DNA of 21,009 nt from Bacillota bacterium (GCA_012727415.1 JAAYHI010000177.1:1-21009); one strand, 5' to 3'. Numbered from the stretch's first letter, positions 7,845 to 15,942 are shown. The notes: generated by a model from the sequence alone, not told the origin. A program made the numbers and translations.

Positions 7845-8942
7845 CTATACATGGTGATGATCAGCTTGCAGCTGTTGCTTAATGCGCTGCAAGCCCTCTT
7901 TAATGGACTTTGCCCGCACTTCCCCGATACCCTCAACATCGTCAAGTTCTTCAATAGAAGCCGAGAAAATATCCTGGAAAGTGCCAAAGATTGCAACCAC
8001 ATTATCAATGACAGGCAGAGGCAGTCGTGGAATCTTGCTGAGGATGCGATGCCCCCTGGACATAACAGGTTGATCCAAGCTGCTGACTCCGCCGCCGTAG
8101 CCCAGGATTTTGCTGAAATTCGCCAGATCCAGCAACTCCTCTGAACTCAATGCCGCCATCCCGGCCAGGACAGTGTCCAGGGAGCGGTCGTCGCCGCTGA
8201 CCATGTAGTCCTTAATCAACAAATACCCCTCCTGAGTGGTATCTGCCACCAGCTCCTCCAACTGCAATTTCACCAACCTGCCCTCGGTCCCCAATTCGAG
8301 AATATAATTGTTAATCTCATTAGCTACCCGCATCAACATTTCAAAACGCTGCAAGGCTGTGGTAACGTCAGCCAACAGGACGATATTTTCAAATTCCAGG
8401 GCCAGCAACTTTTCCAGAGTTTCGTTGAAGACTATTCTGTAACGGTCGAGGGTTTGAATGGCTTGATTGGCCTTGCTTAAAATAAGCCCGATATCCCTTA
8501 AGTAGTACTTGATGGTGCCTTTATACAGGGTAATGATGTTGCGGCGCTGGGAAATGGAAATTGTCAGTAAGCCAGTGGATCTGGCAACCCGATCCGCAGT
8601 CCGGTGGCGAATGCCGGTTTCGGAAGAATAGATTGATTGGTCAGGCATGAGCATGGTGTTGACATACAAGATGCGCTTGGCATCGCTGCTGAGGATGATA
8701 GCGCCGTCCATCTTTGCCAACTCGTACAAGCTGGCAGGAGTAAATTCAGTATCCAGGCGAAAACCGCCATCGATTATTGCATTGATTGCGGGATTTTCGC
8801 CAACGACAATCAGGGCACCGGTTTTTGCCCGCAGCACATTGTCCAACCCTTCCCGGAGGGGTGTTCCCGGAGCTACCATGCGCAAAATCTGCTGTACGCC
8901 TTCATTGGGCAACAGAATCTCAGCTATTGTCTCCACCTCCAA
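7845..8942 (-). CDS. disA: DNA integrity scanning diadenylate cyclase DisA
   Basis: DisA makes c-di-AMP from two ATP and scans DNA for lesions as an octamer. Its N-terminal DAC domain carries the two nucleotide-binding motifs, DGA at residues 79-81 and RHR at 112-114 (GIRHRTADR). A long helical spine follows, and the C-terminal helix-hairpin-helix DNA-binding domain includes DDVEGIGEVRAKSIKEGL. Length (about 365 aa) matches B. subtilis DisA. The exact start is uncertain. The TTG at 8942 used here has no good upstream ribosome binding site, while a GGAGGTGG lies just inside it, 5-6 nt before an ATA codon. The 5' end overlaps radA by about 23 nt, so coupled translation is likely. radA next door is typical. 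Confidence 0.95.
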   Translation of the reverse strand: MEVETIAEILLPNEGVQQILRMVAPGTPLREGLDNVLRAKTGALIVVGENPAINAIIDGGFRLDTEFTPASLYELAKMDGAIILSSDAKRILYVNTMLMPDQSIYSSETGIRHRTADRVARSTGLLTISISQRRNIITLYKGTIKYYLRDIGLILSKANQAIQTLDRYRIVFNETLEKLLALEFENIVLLADVTTALQRFEMLMRVANEINNYILELGTEGRLVKLQLEELVADTTQEGYLLIKDYMVSGDDRSLDTVLAGMAALSSEELLDLANFSKILGYGGGVSSLDQPVMSRGHRILSKIPRLPLPVIDNVVAIFGTFQDIFSASIEELDDVEGIGEVRAKSIKEGLQRIKQQLQADHHHV

Positions 8943-10284
8943 AGGCTATTTGCAAGGCCCCCGCTATACTTGAAACCGGATGGACTTCCAGGGATGGGGG
9001 CACATTGATGCCGCCGAATTCCGGGACTATGGCACTGGTGAACCCAAGTTTTGCGGCCTCCTGCAGTCTCTGGTCCAACCGGGATACTGGACGAACTTCA
9101 CCGGTCAGCCCTACTTCTCCAACCACCAGTAAGTCGGGCAGGAGCTTCTTATCCCGAAAAGCAGAGGCTGCCGCCAGAATCACTGCGAGATCTACAGCTG
9201 GCTCGGCAATTTGCACGCCGCCCACAACATTTACATATATATCATGTCCCTGCAACAGCAAACCGCCCCTTTTCTCCAGCACCGCCAGGAGCAATGAGAC
9301 CCGGTTGTAGTCGAGGCCTTCAGCCATCCTGCGGGGGGTGGCAAAGCCCGTAGCCGCCACCAACGCCTGAATTTCAACGAGAAGAGGACGGGAGCCCTCC
9401 AGGGTGGCGGTCACTGCCGCCCCGGGCTGATTGTCCCCCTGGGAGAGAAAGAGTTGGGAAGGGTTGGTCACTTCCTCCAAACCGGCAGCTGTCATGAGAA
9501 ATACGCCAATCTCATTGGTGGACCCAAATCTGTTTTTTACACAGCGCAGGAGGCGGAAAACATGGTGGCGGTCCCCTTCAAAATACAGGACACAGTCCAC
9601 CATATGCTCCAGGGTCTTGGGTCCTGCCAGCCCGCCGTCCTTAGTGACATGCCCCACCAGGAGGATGCTGCTGCCGGTATCCTTGGCCAGGCGCATGAGC
9701 CTGGCAGTGCATTCGCGAATTTGCGATACAGTGCCGGGGGAAGAGGTGAGGGTGTCGCTGAAAACTGTCTGAATGGAGTCAATAATGACAACAGGGGGAT
9801 GGGAGCTGCGAATTGCTTCCTCCACAACTTCAAGGCTGTGTTCAGCCAGTAACATTATCGAGGGATCCAAAGCACCAAGGCGCCTGGCCCGCAAGCCAAC
9901 TTGCTGGGCAGATTCCTCGCCGGTTACGTAGAGTACTTTCATCCCTTGGCTGGCCAAAGCCTGGGCCGCCTGCAGCAAAAGAGTGGATTTCCCTATCCCC
10001 GGTTCACCGCCAAACAAGACCAAAGACCCAGGAATAATTCCCCCGCCCAGCACCCGGTCCAGCTCAGAAATGCCTGTGAGCATGCGCATATCTTGCGCCA
10101 CATCAATTTCTGCTATTGAAACAGGCCGGGCAGGCTGCAGCAGCCGGGAAGAGGACTTCTTTTCAGAGGCAACGCGAAATTCCTCCAGGGTGTTCCATTC
10201 CTGACAGGAAGGACAGCGCCCCAGCCAGCGAATGCTTTCGTATCCACAATTATTGCACATAAACACAGTCTTATTTTTCCCCAT
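8920..10284 (-). CDS. radA: DNA repair protein RadA (Sms)
   Basis: RadA is a DnaB-like, RecA-related branch-migration helicase for recombination intermediates. The 454-residue protein shows the N-terminal C4 zinc finger (C10-x2-C13 and C24-x2-C27), the RecA-like ATPase with Walker A GEPGIGKST (93-101), the Walker B-like VVIIDS (165-170), the RadA-specific KNRFG motif (250-254) and a C-terminal Lon-protease-like domain (from about LEGSRPLLVEIQALV). The length is standard. ATG at 10284 is preceded by GAGGTG and an extended -10 promoter. It is the first gene of the radA-disA-psd-pssA unit, downstream of the clpC terminator. Confidence 0.96.
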   Translation of the reverse strand: MGKNKTVFMCNNCGYESIRWLGRCPSCQEWNTLEEFRVASEKKSSSRLLQPARPVSIAEIDVAQDMRMLTGISELDRVLGGGIIPGSLVLFGGEPGIGKSTLLLQAAQALASQGMKVLYVTGEESAQQVGLRARRLGALDPSIMLLAEHSLEVVEEAIRSSHPPVVIIDSIQTVFSDTLTSSPGTVSQIRECTARLMRLAKDTGSSILLVGHVTKDGGLAGPKTLEHMVDCVLYFEGDRHHVFRLLRCVKNRFGSTNEIGVFLMTAAGLEEVTNPSQLFLSQGDNQPGAAVTATLEGSRPLLVEIQALVAATGFATPRRMAEGLDYNRVSLLLAVLEKRGGLLLQGHDIYVNVVGGVQIAEPAVDLAVILAAASAFRDKKLLPDLLVVGEVGLTGEVRPVSRLDQRLQEAAKLGFTSAIVPEFGGINVPPSLEVHPVSSIAGALQIAFGGGDNS

Positions 10285-10303
10285 GCTCTTTACACCTCAT
10301 GTA

Positions 10304-10312
10304 ATTATACCA
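10304..10312 (-). promoter_or_regulatory. Candidate extended -10 promoter of radA
   Basis: The minus strand reads TGGTATAAT, i.e. a TGn extension plus a perfect -10 hexamer at 10309-10304. The -35 position (TAGTCG at 17 nt) is poor. The predicted start falls close to the ribosome binding site GAGGTG (10298-10293), so the leader would be extremely short; this lowers confidence. Confidence 0.45.
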
Positions 10313-10390
10313 TCTTTGTTCGCAGGCGACTATAGTGCCACAGAGAAGATGACCTTCCCGCGGTGCGGCTGGAAGGACTGTATCCCTTGT

Positions 10391-10413
10391 AAAAAAAGCC
10401 CGGTTGTCGGGCT
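10391..10413 (-). terminator. Rho-independent terminator after clpC
   Basis: On the minus strand AGCCCG / CGGGCT forms a 6-bp stem with a 5-nt loop (arms 10408-10413 and 10397-10402), followed by seven T residues. It lies 15 nt past the clpC stop codon and ends the ctsR operon. Confidence 0.9.
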
Positions 10414-10427
10414 TCAGTTTATTTATC

Positions 10428-12869
10428 TTACTTTTCTTCTTTGCTGAAGGTGAACTTGCCGTCACTGACATCTACCAGGATTTTCTCTCCAGGGGCATAG
10501 GCGCCTTTTAACAGCTCTTCCGAGATTTCATCCTCAATCATGCGCTGAATAGCGCGGCGCAAAGGCCTTGCTCCATAGACGGGATCGAATCCTTTGTCCA
10601 CCAGGAGTTCTCTGGCAGCTTCCGAGACGGAGACTTCCAGCTCAAATTCCTTCAGCTTACCTGCCAGCTCTGCCAGCATTAAATCTACAATGCGATGAAT
10701 GTGCTCGCGTTCCAGGGCGTGGAAGACAATGACATCGTCAATGCGGTTGAGGAACTCGGGCCTGAATGTGCGTTTGAGCTCGTTCATGACTTGCTCTTTC
10801 ATTTCTTCGTAGCTCCTGTCCTCGCCTCCAGGACGGAAGCCCATGACTTTTTCCTGGTTAATGAGCTTGGCCCCTACGGTGGAGGGCATGATGATGATGG
10901 TATGGCGGAAGTCCACCCGCCTGCCCTGGCCGTCGGTAAGAATCCCATCTTCCAGGACCTGCAGCAGGATGTTGAACACATCGGGATGTGCCTTCTCAAT
11001 TTCGTCCAGGAGGATGACCGAATATGGCTTGCGGCGCACTTGTTCGGTAAGCTGTCCGCCCTCGTCGTAGCCCACATATCCCGGAGGGGCACCAATGAGC
11101 CTTGAGACAGTGTGCTTCTCCATATACTCCGACATATCCAGACGAATCATTGCATCTTCATCGCCAAACATGGCTTCTGCCAATGCCCGGGCCAGCTCTG
11201 TCTTCCCGACACCGGTGGGACCCAGGAAGATAAAGGAGCCTACAGGGCGCTTGGGATCCTTGAGCCCCGATCTGGCCCTGCGCACAGCCCTGGAAACTGA
11301 CTGCACTGCTTCTTCCTGACCGATAAGCCGCTGGTGCAACTCTTCTTCCAGGTTAAGCAGGCGCTGGGATTCTTCCAGAGCCAGACGCGTGACGGGAATG
11401 CCGGTCCAGCTGGAGACTATATGGGCGATGTCATCAGCAGTGATTTCGCTTTTCTCAATGGCCTGGCTGTTTTCCCACTGCTCTTTGCCTTCCTTGAGCT
11501 TTTGCTGGATCTCTTGTTTGCGATCCCTGAGCTGGGCCGCCTTTTCATATTCCTCACTGCTGACAGCAGCAGCCATTTCTTTCTCGATTACTTCCAGCTC
11601 TTGTTCCAGCTCCTTTAATTCCGGTGGAGCAGTAAAGGTAAGCAAGCGCTGCCGAGAAGCTGCTTCATCAATGAGGTCAATTGCCTTATCCGGCAAGTAG
11701 CGATCGGGGATATAGCGAGCGGACATTTTCACTGCTGCCTCGATAGCTTCATCGGGAATCTTGACCCGGTGATGGGCTTCATAGCGGTCCCGGAGACCCT
11801 TGAGAATCTCCACAGCCTCTTCCTGAGTGGGTTCGCCCACAGTAATGGGCTGGAAGCGACGCTCCAGGGCGGCATCTTTTTCGATGTGCTTGCGATACTC
11901 ATCTATAGTTGTTGCACCGATAGCCTGGAGCTCTCCCCGGGATAATGCAGGCTTGATAATATTGGCTGCATCCAGGGCCCCTTCAGCACCGCCGGCGCCG
12001 ATGAGGGTATGGAGTTCGTCAATAAAGAGAATTACATTGCCTGCAGCCTTAAGTTCATCCATCATCTTCTTAAAGCGCTCTTCAAATTCTCCTCTGTACT
12101 TAGTCCCTGCCACCATTGAAGACAGTTCAAGGGTTACCAGGCGCTTATCCCGCAAGAGTTCGGGGACCTGGCCGGCAACAATCCGCTGGGCAAGCCCTTC
12201 GGCAATGGCAGTCTTGCCGACTCCGGGTTCGCCAATGAGGCAGGGATTGTTCTTGGTTCTGCGGCTGAGGACTTGGATTACCCGCTCGACTTCCTTCTCT
12301 CTGCCGATAACAGGGTCGAGCCTGCCTTCTGCCGCTTCCCTGGTAAGGTCGCGGCCAAAAGAATCCAGGACGGGAGTAGCCTTGCCCCTGGCCTGGGCCG
12401 GAGATTTGCCGAGAGAACCGGGCTGAGCCCCACCCTGCCCCATTGCCTGCAGCATGCTGGTGTAAACAGCATCTAAACTAATGTTGTTTGCCTGCAGCAG
12501 GCGGACGGCAATGCCTTCTCCCTCCCGCAGCAATCCCAGGAGCAGATGTTCTGTTCCCACGTAGTTATGGCCTAATGCCCTGGCCTCGGCTGCCGCCAGC
12601 TCCAGGACGCGCTTGATCCTGGGGGAAAAGGGCACTGCCTGGGGGGGAATGCTTTGGATGTTCCCTCCCATCGCTTCTTTTACTCGATTATATAAGCCCT
12701 GGGCAGAAACACCGAGCTGAGCCAACACTTTGGCTGCAACCCCCTGCTCTTCGGCTGTAAGGCTGAGCAACAGATGCTCGGTGCCTACTATTGAGTGCCC
12801 CATTTCGGCAGCAAGCTGTTGAGCCTTCCTTATCGCCAGTTTTGCTCTTTCTGTATAGTTACTGAACAT
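10428..12869 (-). CDS. clpC: ATP-dependent Clp protease ATP-binding subunit ClpC
   Basis: This Hsp100/AAA+ unfoldase of 813 aa works with ClpP and the McsA/McsB system to degrade damaged or arginine-phosphorylated proteins. Domains in order: duplicated Clp N-domain (1-145, repeats starting GHSIVGTEHLLL and GHNYVGTEHLLL); AAA1 with Walker A GEPGVGKT (213-220) and Walker B LFIDE; a UVR/coiled-coil middle domain (about 415-465); AAA2 with Walker A GPTGVGKT (550-557) and Walker B ILLDE; and a ClpP-docking loop around VMGF (675-678). Oddly, the AAA2 sensor-1 segment reads DFRHTIIIMPSTVGA (653-667), whereas ClpC/ClpB proteins normally have DFRNTxxIMTSNxGA, so the sensor-1 Asn is Thr664. ATG at 12869 has a GGAGG site. 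Length and start are otherwise canonical. Confidence 0.97.
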   Translation of the reverse strand: MFSNYTERAKLAIRKAQQLAAEMGHSIVGTEHLLLSLTAEEQGVAAKVLAQLGVSAQGLYNRVKEAMGGNIQSIPPQAVPFSPRIKRVLELAAAEARALGHNYVGTEHLLLGLLREGEGIAVRLLQANNISLDAVYTSMLQAMGQGGAQPGSLGKSPAQARGKATPVLDSFGRDLTREAAEGRLDPVIGREKEVERVIQVLSRRTKNNPCLIGEPGVGKTAIAEGLAQRIVAGQVPELLRDKRLVTLELSSMVAGTKYRGEFEERFKKMMDELKAAGNVILFIDELHTLIGAGGAEGALDAANIIKPALSRGELQAIGATTIDEYRKHIEKDAALERRFQPITVGEPTQEEAVEILKGLRDRYEAHHRVKIPDEAIEAAVKMSARYIPDRYLPDKAIDLIDEAASRQRLLTFTAPPELKELEQELEVIEKEMAAAVSSEEYEKAAQLRDRKQEIQQKLKEGKEQWENSQAIEKSEITADDIAHIVSSWTGIPVTRLALEESQRLLNLEEELHQRLIGQEEAVQSVSRAVRRARSGLKDPKRPVGSFIFLGPTGVGKTELARALAEAMFGDEDAMIRLDMSEYMEKHTVSRLIGAPPGYVGYDEGGQLTEQVRRKPYSVILLDEIEKAHPDVFNILLQVLEDGILTDGQGRRVDFRHTIIIMPSTVGAKLINQEKVMGFRPGGEDRSYEEMKEQVMNELKRTFRPEFLNRIDDVIVFHALEREHIHRIVDLMLAELAGKLKEFELEVSVSEAARELLVDKGFDPVYGARPLRRAIQRMIEDEISEELLKGAYAPGEKILVDVSDGKFTFSKEEK

Positions 12870-12886
12870 TTTATCGCCTCCTTATT

Positions 12887-13939
12887 CTATTTCACAAGTT
12901 CCCGAATGAGATCCGCCCGTTTTATATCCCTCTCCCGGGGGGCTAATTCCGCGTTAAATACCTTTTGCAGATACCCCGGCTGGGCAAAGACCAGCAGTTC
13001 CTGCAGAATTCGGGGATTTATGCCTTCGATGATATTGAGGTCAATGCCTAAGCGGAGCAAGGAAATATACTCCATGGCTTCGGCAGATGTTATCACCCTG
13101 GCGTTGGCCAGTATTCCATAAGCCCGCCAGATTTTGTCCCTGAGCGCAATATTCTCGGTTTCCAGCAGCCTGTTCCGGGCTTCCAGCTCCTGGCTGATAA
13201 CCTGATCTGTCACACGGTTAAGGGCTTCGATGATCTCCTCTTCCTTTTGCCCTAAAGTAATCTGATTGGAAATCTGAAATATGTTGCCCCGGGCTTCGGA
13301 ACCTTCGCCAAATATTCCCCGGACGATAATCCCTACCTTGGATATGGTGCCAAACACCAGGGACTGCTGTCCGCTGAGGGCCAGCCCCGGCAAGTGCAAC
13401 ATTATTGATGCGCGCATGCCCGTACCAACATTAGTTGGGCAACAGGTCAGATATCCTGCCGGAGCAGACCAGGCGTAGTCAAAGTCGGCGTCAAAGAGAT
13501 CATCTACCTTGCTGGCCAAATTCCAAGCCTCCTTGAGCTGAGAACCCGGAAGCAAGGTCTGAATGCGCAAGTGATCTTCTTCATTAATCATGACGCTGAC
13601 CGACTCATCCTTATTGATGAGGACACCGCCGTAATCCTGCCCGGCCAGTTTAGGGCTGATTAAGTGTTTGTCCACCAGGGCTAAACGCTGGTTTTCAGGA
13701 AGGTCCTTAATGGAAATATAGTCAGTGGAACCAAGAGATTTGAGCCCGCCGGTATTCCACCAGCGACGGATTTTTTTCTCTACTTCTTCCAGTTGGGCAG
13801 GAGAGGCCTGGCCGGGAAATGGATATTCCATCAAATTCCTGGCCAACCGCACCCGCGAGCTGATGGCCACAGAATTTTGGGGGCCTTCCCCTGTCATCCA
13901 GCGACTTAATGATTGCTTGAGGAAATTGTCGAGACTCAT
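12887..13939 (-). CDS. mcsB: Protein arginine kinase McsB
   Basis: McsB is a guanidino-kinase-fold enzyme that phosphorylates arginine on proteins, marking them for ClpCP and inactivating CtsR. The 350 aa match the family. Visible motifs are SSRVRLARN (27-35, ATP binding), NEEDHLRI, CPTNVGTGMRASI (the kinase signature loop with the catalytic-type Cys) and GSEARGNIFQISNQITLG near the second nucleotide-binding patch. The DRL/HhH-like C-terminus is typical. ATG at 13939 overlaps the mcsA stop as ATGA and has AAGGAGG upstream, indicating coupled translation with its activator McsA. The clpC start follows after 17 nt. Confidence 0.96.
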   Translation of the reverse strand: MSLDNFLKQSLSRWMTGEGPQNSVAISSRVRLARNLMEYPFPGQASPAQLEEVEKKIRRWWNTGGLKSLGSTDYISIKDLPENQRLALVDKHLISPKLAGQDYGGVLINKDESVSVMINEEDHLRIQTLLPGSQLKEAWNLASKVDDLFDADFDYAWSAPAGYLTCCPTNVGTGMRASIMLHLPGLALSGQQSLVFGTISKVGIIVRGIFGEGSEARGNIFQISNQITLGQKEEEIIEALNRVTDQVISQELEARNRLLETENIALRDKIWRAYGILANARVITSAEAMEYISLLRLGIDLNIIEGINPRILQELLVFAQPGYLQKVFNAELAPRERDIKRADLIRELVK

Positions 13940-14427
13940 TTCTTTTCCTCCTTAACCTCTTGGAGCCCGCGGATGCGGTCCCGCAGTATGGCTGCATCTT
14001 CAAAACGCTCTTCCTTAATTGCCGCCTGAAGTTTTTCCTGGAGCTCATCTATTTCCCACTGGGTGCGGGCATGTTCTCCGGCGCTGCGGGGGATTTTGCC
14101 GGTATGGGCAGTCCTGCCCTGGACCCGGCCAATGATGGTCTTGACCAAGGGTTCCCAGGTCTGGTAACACTGGCCGCAGCCAAAACGCCCCCGGTGGCGC
14201 AATTCAAGTTCTGACAGACCGCAACCGGGACAAGTCTTGCCTTTGCCAATGCTCTCAGAACCCCAGTCCACCAACCCTGCCAGCATCTTTTGCAAAGCAG
14301 AGACGGAATCTGCCTGACCACTCTGCTGCGCACACCGCTGGCAGAGATGAATCTGCGTTTTTACATTATTGATTATTTGGGTAATGCTGATCCTCGCTTC
14401 TCGTTCCCCACAATTTTGACAAAGCAA
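13936..14427 (-). CDS. mcsA: McsA, activator of protein arginine kinase
   Basis: The 163-residue protein has two N-terminal CxxC zinc-binding pairs (MLCQNCGER and LCQRC) and a second set (CPGC and CGQC), followed by a C-terminal UVR motif (EIDELQEKLQAAIKEERFEDAAILRDRI). This is the McsA layout; the protein activates McsB and helps deliver substrates to ClpC. It starts with TTG at 14427, 6 nt from a strong AAGGAGGG that lies within the ctsR end, 2 nt after the ctsR stop. Position between ctsR and mcsB is the conserved operon order. Confidence 0.94.
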   Translation of the reverse strand: MLCQNCGEREARISITQIINNVKTQIHLCQRCAQQSGQADSVSALQKMLAGLVDWGSESIGKGKTCPGCGLSELELRHRGRFGCGQCYQTWEPLVKTIIGRVQGRTAHTGKIPRSAGEHARTQWEIDELQEKLQAAIKEERFEDAAILRDRIRGLQEVKEEKK

Positions 14428-14429
14428 GT

Positions 14430-14888
14430 CTATCCCTCCTTAATAATAGCTTCTATCATTGCCCACAAAATACGGTAACGCAATTTCCTTCTTGTAGCGG
14501 CGGGGACATCCAGCACCTCTCGAGCCACTACTGCCGCCATCATCTGAGCCTCACGGTTATCGATAAGCCCTTGCTCCCGCAGCCAGCAAAGAAAATCCTG
14601 TGCCTGACGTTGGCTCACCTCTTCCTCCAACTGTTCAAAGGCAGAGAGTATTTTTTCCATATTGTCGAGATCCAGGCGGATAAGGCGAATGTATCCGCCT
14701 CCGCCCCGCTGGCTTTCAGTAATATACCCCCTTTGCGGGTTGAACCTTGTCTGAATGACATAGTTAATCTGGGAAGGAGCGCAGCCAAAATACTGAGCTA
14801 ACTCATTGCGCCGAAGCTGTATTACATTATCCATACTTTCATCCAACAGTGCCTTTATATACATCTCTATTACATCAACTAGATTCAT
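14430..14888 (-). CDS. ctsR: Transcriptional repressor CtsR (class III heat-shock regulator)
   Basis: CtsR is a dimeric winged-helix repressor of clp genes. The 152-residue product shows the DNA-binding N-terminal half (DVIEMYIKALL, RRNELAQYFGCAPSQINYVIQTRF) and the Gly-rich wing RGGGGYIRLIRL, whose conserved arginine/glycines insert in the minor groove and sense heat in known CtsR. The C-terminal half is the McsB-regulated dimer domain. I chose ATG at 14888, after AGGAGGGGG, because the longer frame to 14948 crosses the operator and promoter. The operator overlapping its own promoter predicts autorepression of ctsR-mcsA-mcsB-clpC. Confidence 0.95.
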   Translation of the reverse strand: MNLVDVIEMYIKALLDESMDNVIQLRRNELAQYFGCAPSQINYVIQTRFNPQRGYITESQRGGGGYIRLIRLDLDNMEKILSAFEQLEEEVSQRQAQDFLCWLREQGLIDNREAQMMAAVVAREVLDVPAATRRKLRYRILWAMIEAIIKEG

Positions 14889-14903
14889 AATCCCCCTCCT
14901 GAC

Positions 14904-14920
14904 TTTGACTTTCCTTGACT
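14904..14920 (-). promoter_or_regulatory. CtsR operator of the ctsR operon
   Basis: The minus strand reads AGTCAAGGAAAGTCAAA, a direct heptad repeat that matches the known CtsR box RGTCAAANANRGTCAAA with one mismatch (G for A at position 7). A third partial repeat (GTCA) follows immediately. It sits just after the -10 hexamer, over the predicted transcription start, as expected for autorepression. Confidence 0.88.
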
Positions 14921-14923
14921 TTA

Positions 14924-14952
14924 AGTATACACAATTATTCTTCCCCATGCAA
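14924..14952 (-). promoter_or_regulatory. Sigma-A type promoter of ctsR-mcsA-mcsB-clpC
   Basis: On the minus strand TTGCAT (14952-14947) and TATACT (14929-14924) are separated by 17 nt. The -35 overlaps the last codons of the upstream amidase-family gene. The -10 is good and the -35 is only a partial match. No terminator separates the upstream gene, so read-through into ctsR is also possible. Confidence 0.7.
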
Positions 14953-15819
14953 TACCTTTAATGAGTCAGGAACAAAAAATTTTACAATAAAGGGGGGTGC
15001 AGCTGCTTTGCACAAGCCCAGATGACCTATGGCACCGGCAAGCAGATATGAATCTGCTGCCGCTAAACCTGTTTCTTGGGCAATGAACTCCACTGCTGTC
15101 TCACAGGCAGACCTGATTGCCTCTTCCAAAACATCGCAGCAGGCCAGAAAATATGTACCCGCCTCAGTCGCTACTCGTGGGCCCCGCAAACCCAGGCCCT
15201 TTATTACCTCCACCCGGATCTTTACTTCGGCACTGGTCCCTATGCCGTTGCCGCTGACTGCTCCGTCACCGAGAAGGAACTGAACATCGCCGAGAGTAAG
15301 CAGGGCACCGGCATGAAAGACGGGCAAACAGACCTTTGCACCCGGCCTGATTTCTCGCGTAAAAAGCCTGCCTCCATGAACTCCGGCCAGGCTATTGCCT
15401 ATCTCCCCCTCCGGTGGGGCAACGCCTATTACGCCCACCATGGGCTGGACAGGGACGCTGAGTCCTTCAGCAATGACGAGACTATTGCCGGCGAGCCCGA
15501 AAATTTTTACTTCCGGGCTGCTCACAGCAGGTAGCACTCCCGTTTCCGGGACGATACCAATCCCCTGCTGGGCAGTCTTTATCTCCACTATCTCTATTTC
15601 CAGGGCATCGCCAGGTTCCGCCCCCACTATGAAAAACGGGCCGGTGGCAGGAAATACTTCTGCCAGGTTAATTGACGCTAAGTCTTGCCCGGATTGATGT
15701 GCCTGCCCGTTGCAGCAATCTGCAGTTTCTACCACCAAAACCTCCCCCGGGGAAAGCTCAGCCACAGGCAGATGTTTGGCAGAAAAGCTGTAGACGATAT
15801 TATCCATTTCACGTTTCAT
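14935..15819 (-). CDS. Acetamidase/formamidase-family protein, divergent
   Basis: The 294 aa fit the FmdA_AmdA family of beta-rich metal-dependent short-chain amidases. Recognisable features are the N-terminal PGEVLVVETADCCNGQ, FPATGPFFIVGAEPGDALEIEI, PMVGVIGVAPPEGEI and FHAGALLTLGDVQFLLGDG. However, residues usually conserved in this family are changed. The GDxHAxxGDGE segment reads GDVQFLLGDGAV (His to Gln, Glu to Ala), and the segment usually seen as HGGNMD reads HGGRLF. Activity on formamide or acetamide is therefore doubtful. ATG at 15819 follows GGAGGTG; the open frame to 15942 would cross the promoter. It ends 46 nt before the ctsR start, with no terminator between. Family call is good; substrate unknown. 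Confidence 0.78.
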   Translation of the reverse strand: MKREMDNIVYSFSAKHLPVAELSPGEVLVVETADCCNGQAHQSGQDLASINLAEVFPATGPFFIVGAEPGDALEIEIVEIKTAQQGIGIVPETGVLPAVSSPEVKIFGLAGNSLVIAEGLSVPVQPMVGVIGVAPPEGEIGNSLAGVHGGRLFTREIRPGAKVCLPVFHAGALLTLGDVQFLLGDGAVSGNGIGTSAEVKIRVEVIKGLGLRGPRVATEAGTYFLACCDVLEEAIRSACETAVEFIAQETGLAAADSYLLAGAIGHLGLCKAAAPPFIVKFFVPDSLKVLHGEE

Positions 15820-15844
15820 ATTTTTCCCACCTCCGCGTACCCGG

Positions 15845-15853
15845 ATTATACCA
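15845..15853 (-). promoter_or_regulatory. Candidate extended -10 promoter of the amidase-family gene
   Basis: The minus strand reads TGGTATAAT with a perfect -10 hexamer at 15850-15845; the -35 region is a T-rich stretch without a good match. Predicted start near 15838 gives a leader of about 19 nt containing GGAGGTG. Confidence 0.5.
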
Positions 15854-15897
15854 CAGCAGATTAGGCAAAAAAAATGAACCAAGTCACACTTCCCAGG

Positions 15898-15931
15898 GAA
15901 AAAAATAGCCGGACTTCGACGAAGTCCGGCT
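15898..15931 (-). terminator. Strong Rho-independent terminator after the DUF4015-type gene
   Basis: A perfect 11-bp stem (AGCCGGACTTC / GAAGTCCGGCT, arms 15921-15931 and 15907-15917) with a 3-nt loop is followed on the minus strand by ATTTTTTT. It lies 12 nt past the stop of the gene at 15943-17184. Confidence 0.92.
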
Positions 15932-15942
15932 TCCAAAACCAA

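Noticed and set aside
7835..8008. Longer N-terminus for Psd
   Set aside because: It would overlap disA by 164 nt and shows no Psd-like sequence; the ATG at 7834 has a proper ribosome binding site.
10353..10376. Inverted repeat CCTTCC/GGAAGG between clpC and radA
   Set aside because: Short stem with a 12-nt loop and no T-run; likely chance in a GC-rich stretch, not a second terminator or riboswitch.
11827..12426. Plus-strand open frame of 199 codons over clpC
   Set aside because: Antisense shadow of ClpC AAA1; Ser/Arg-rich composition typical of a complementary frame.
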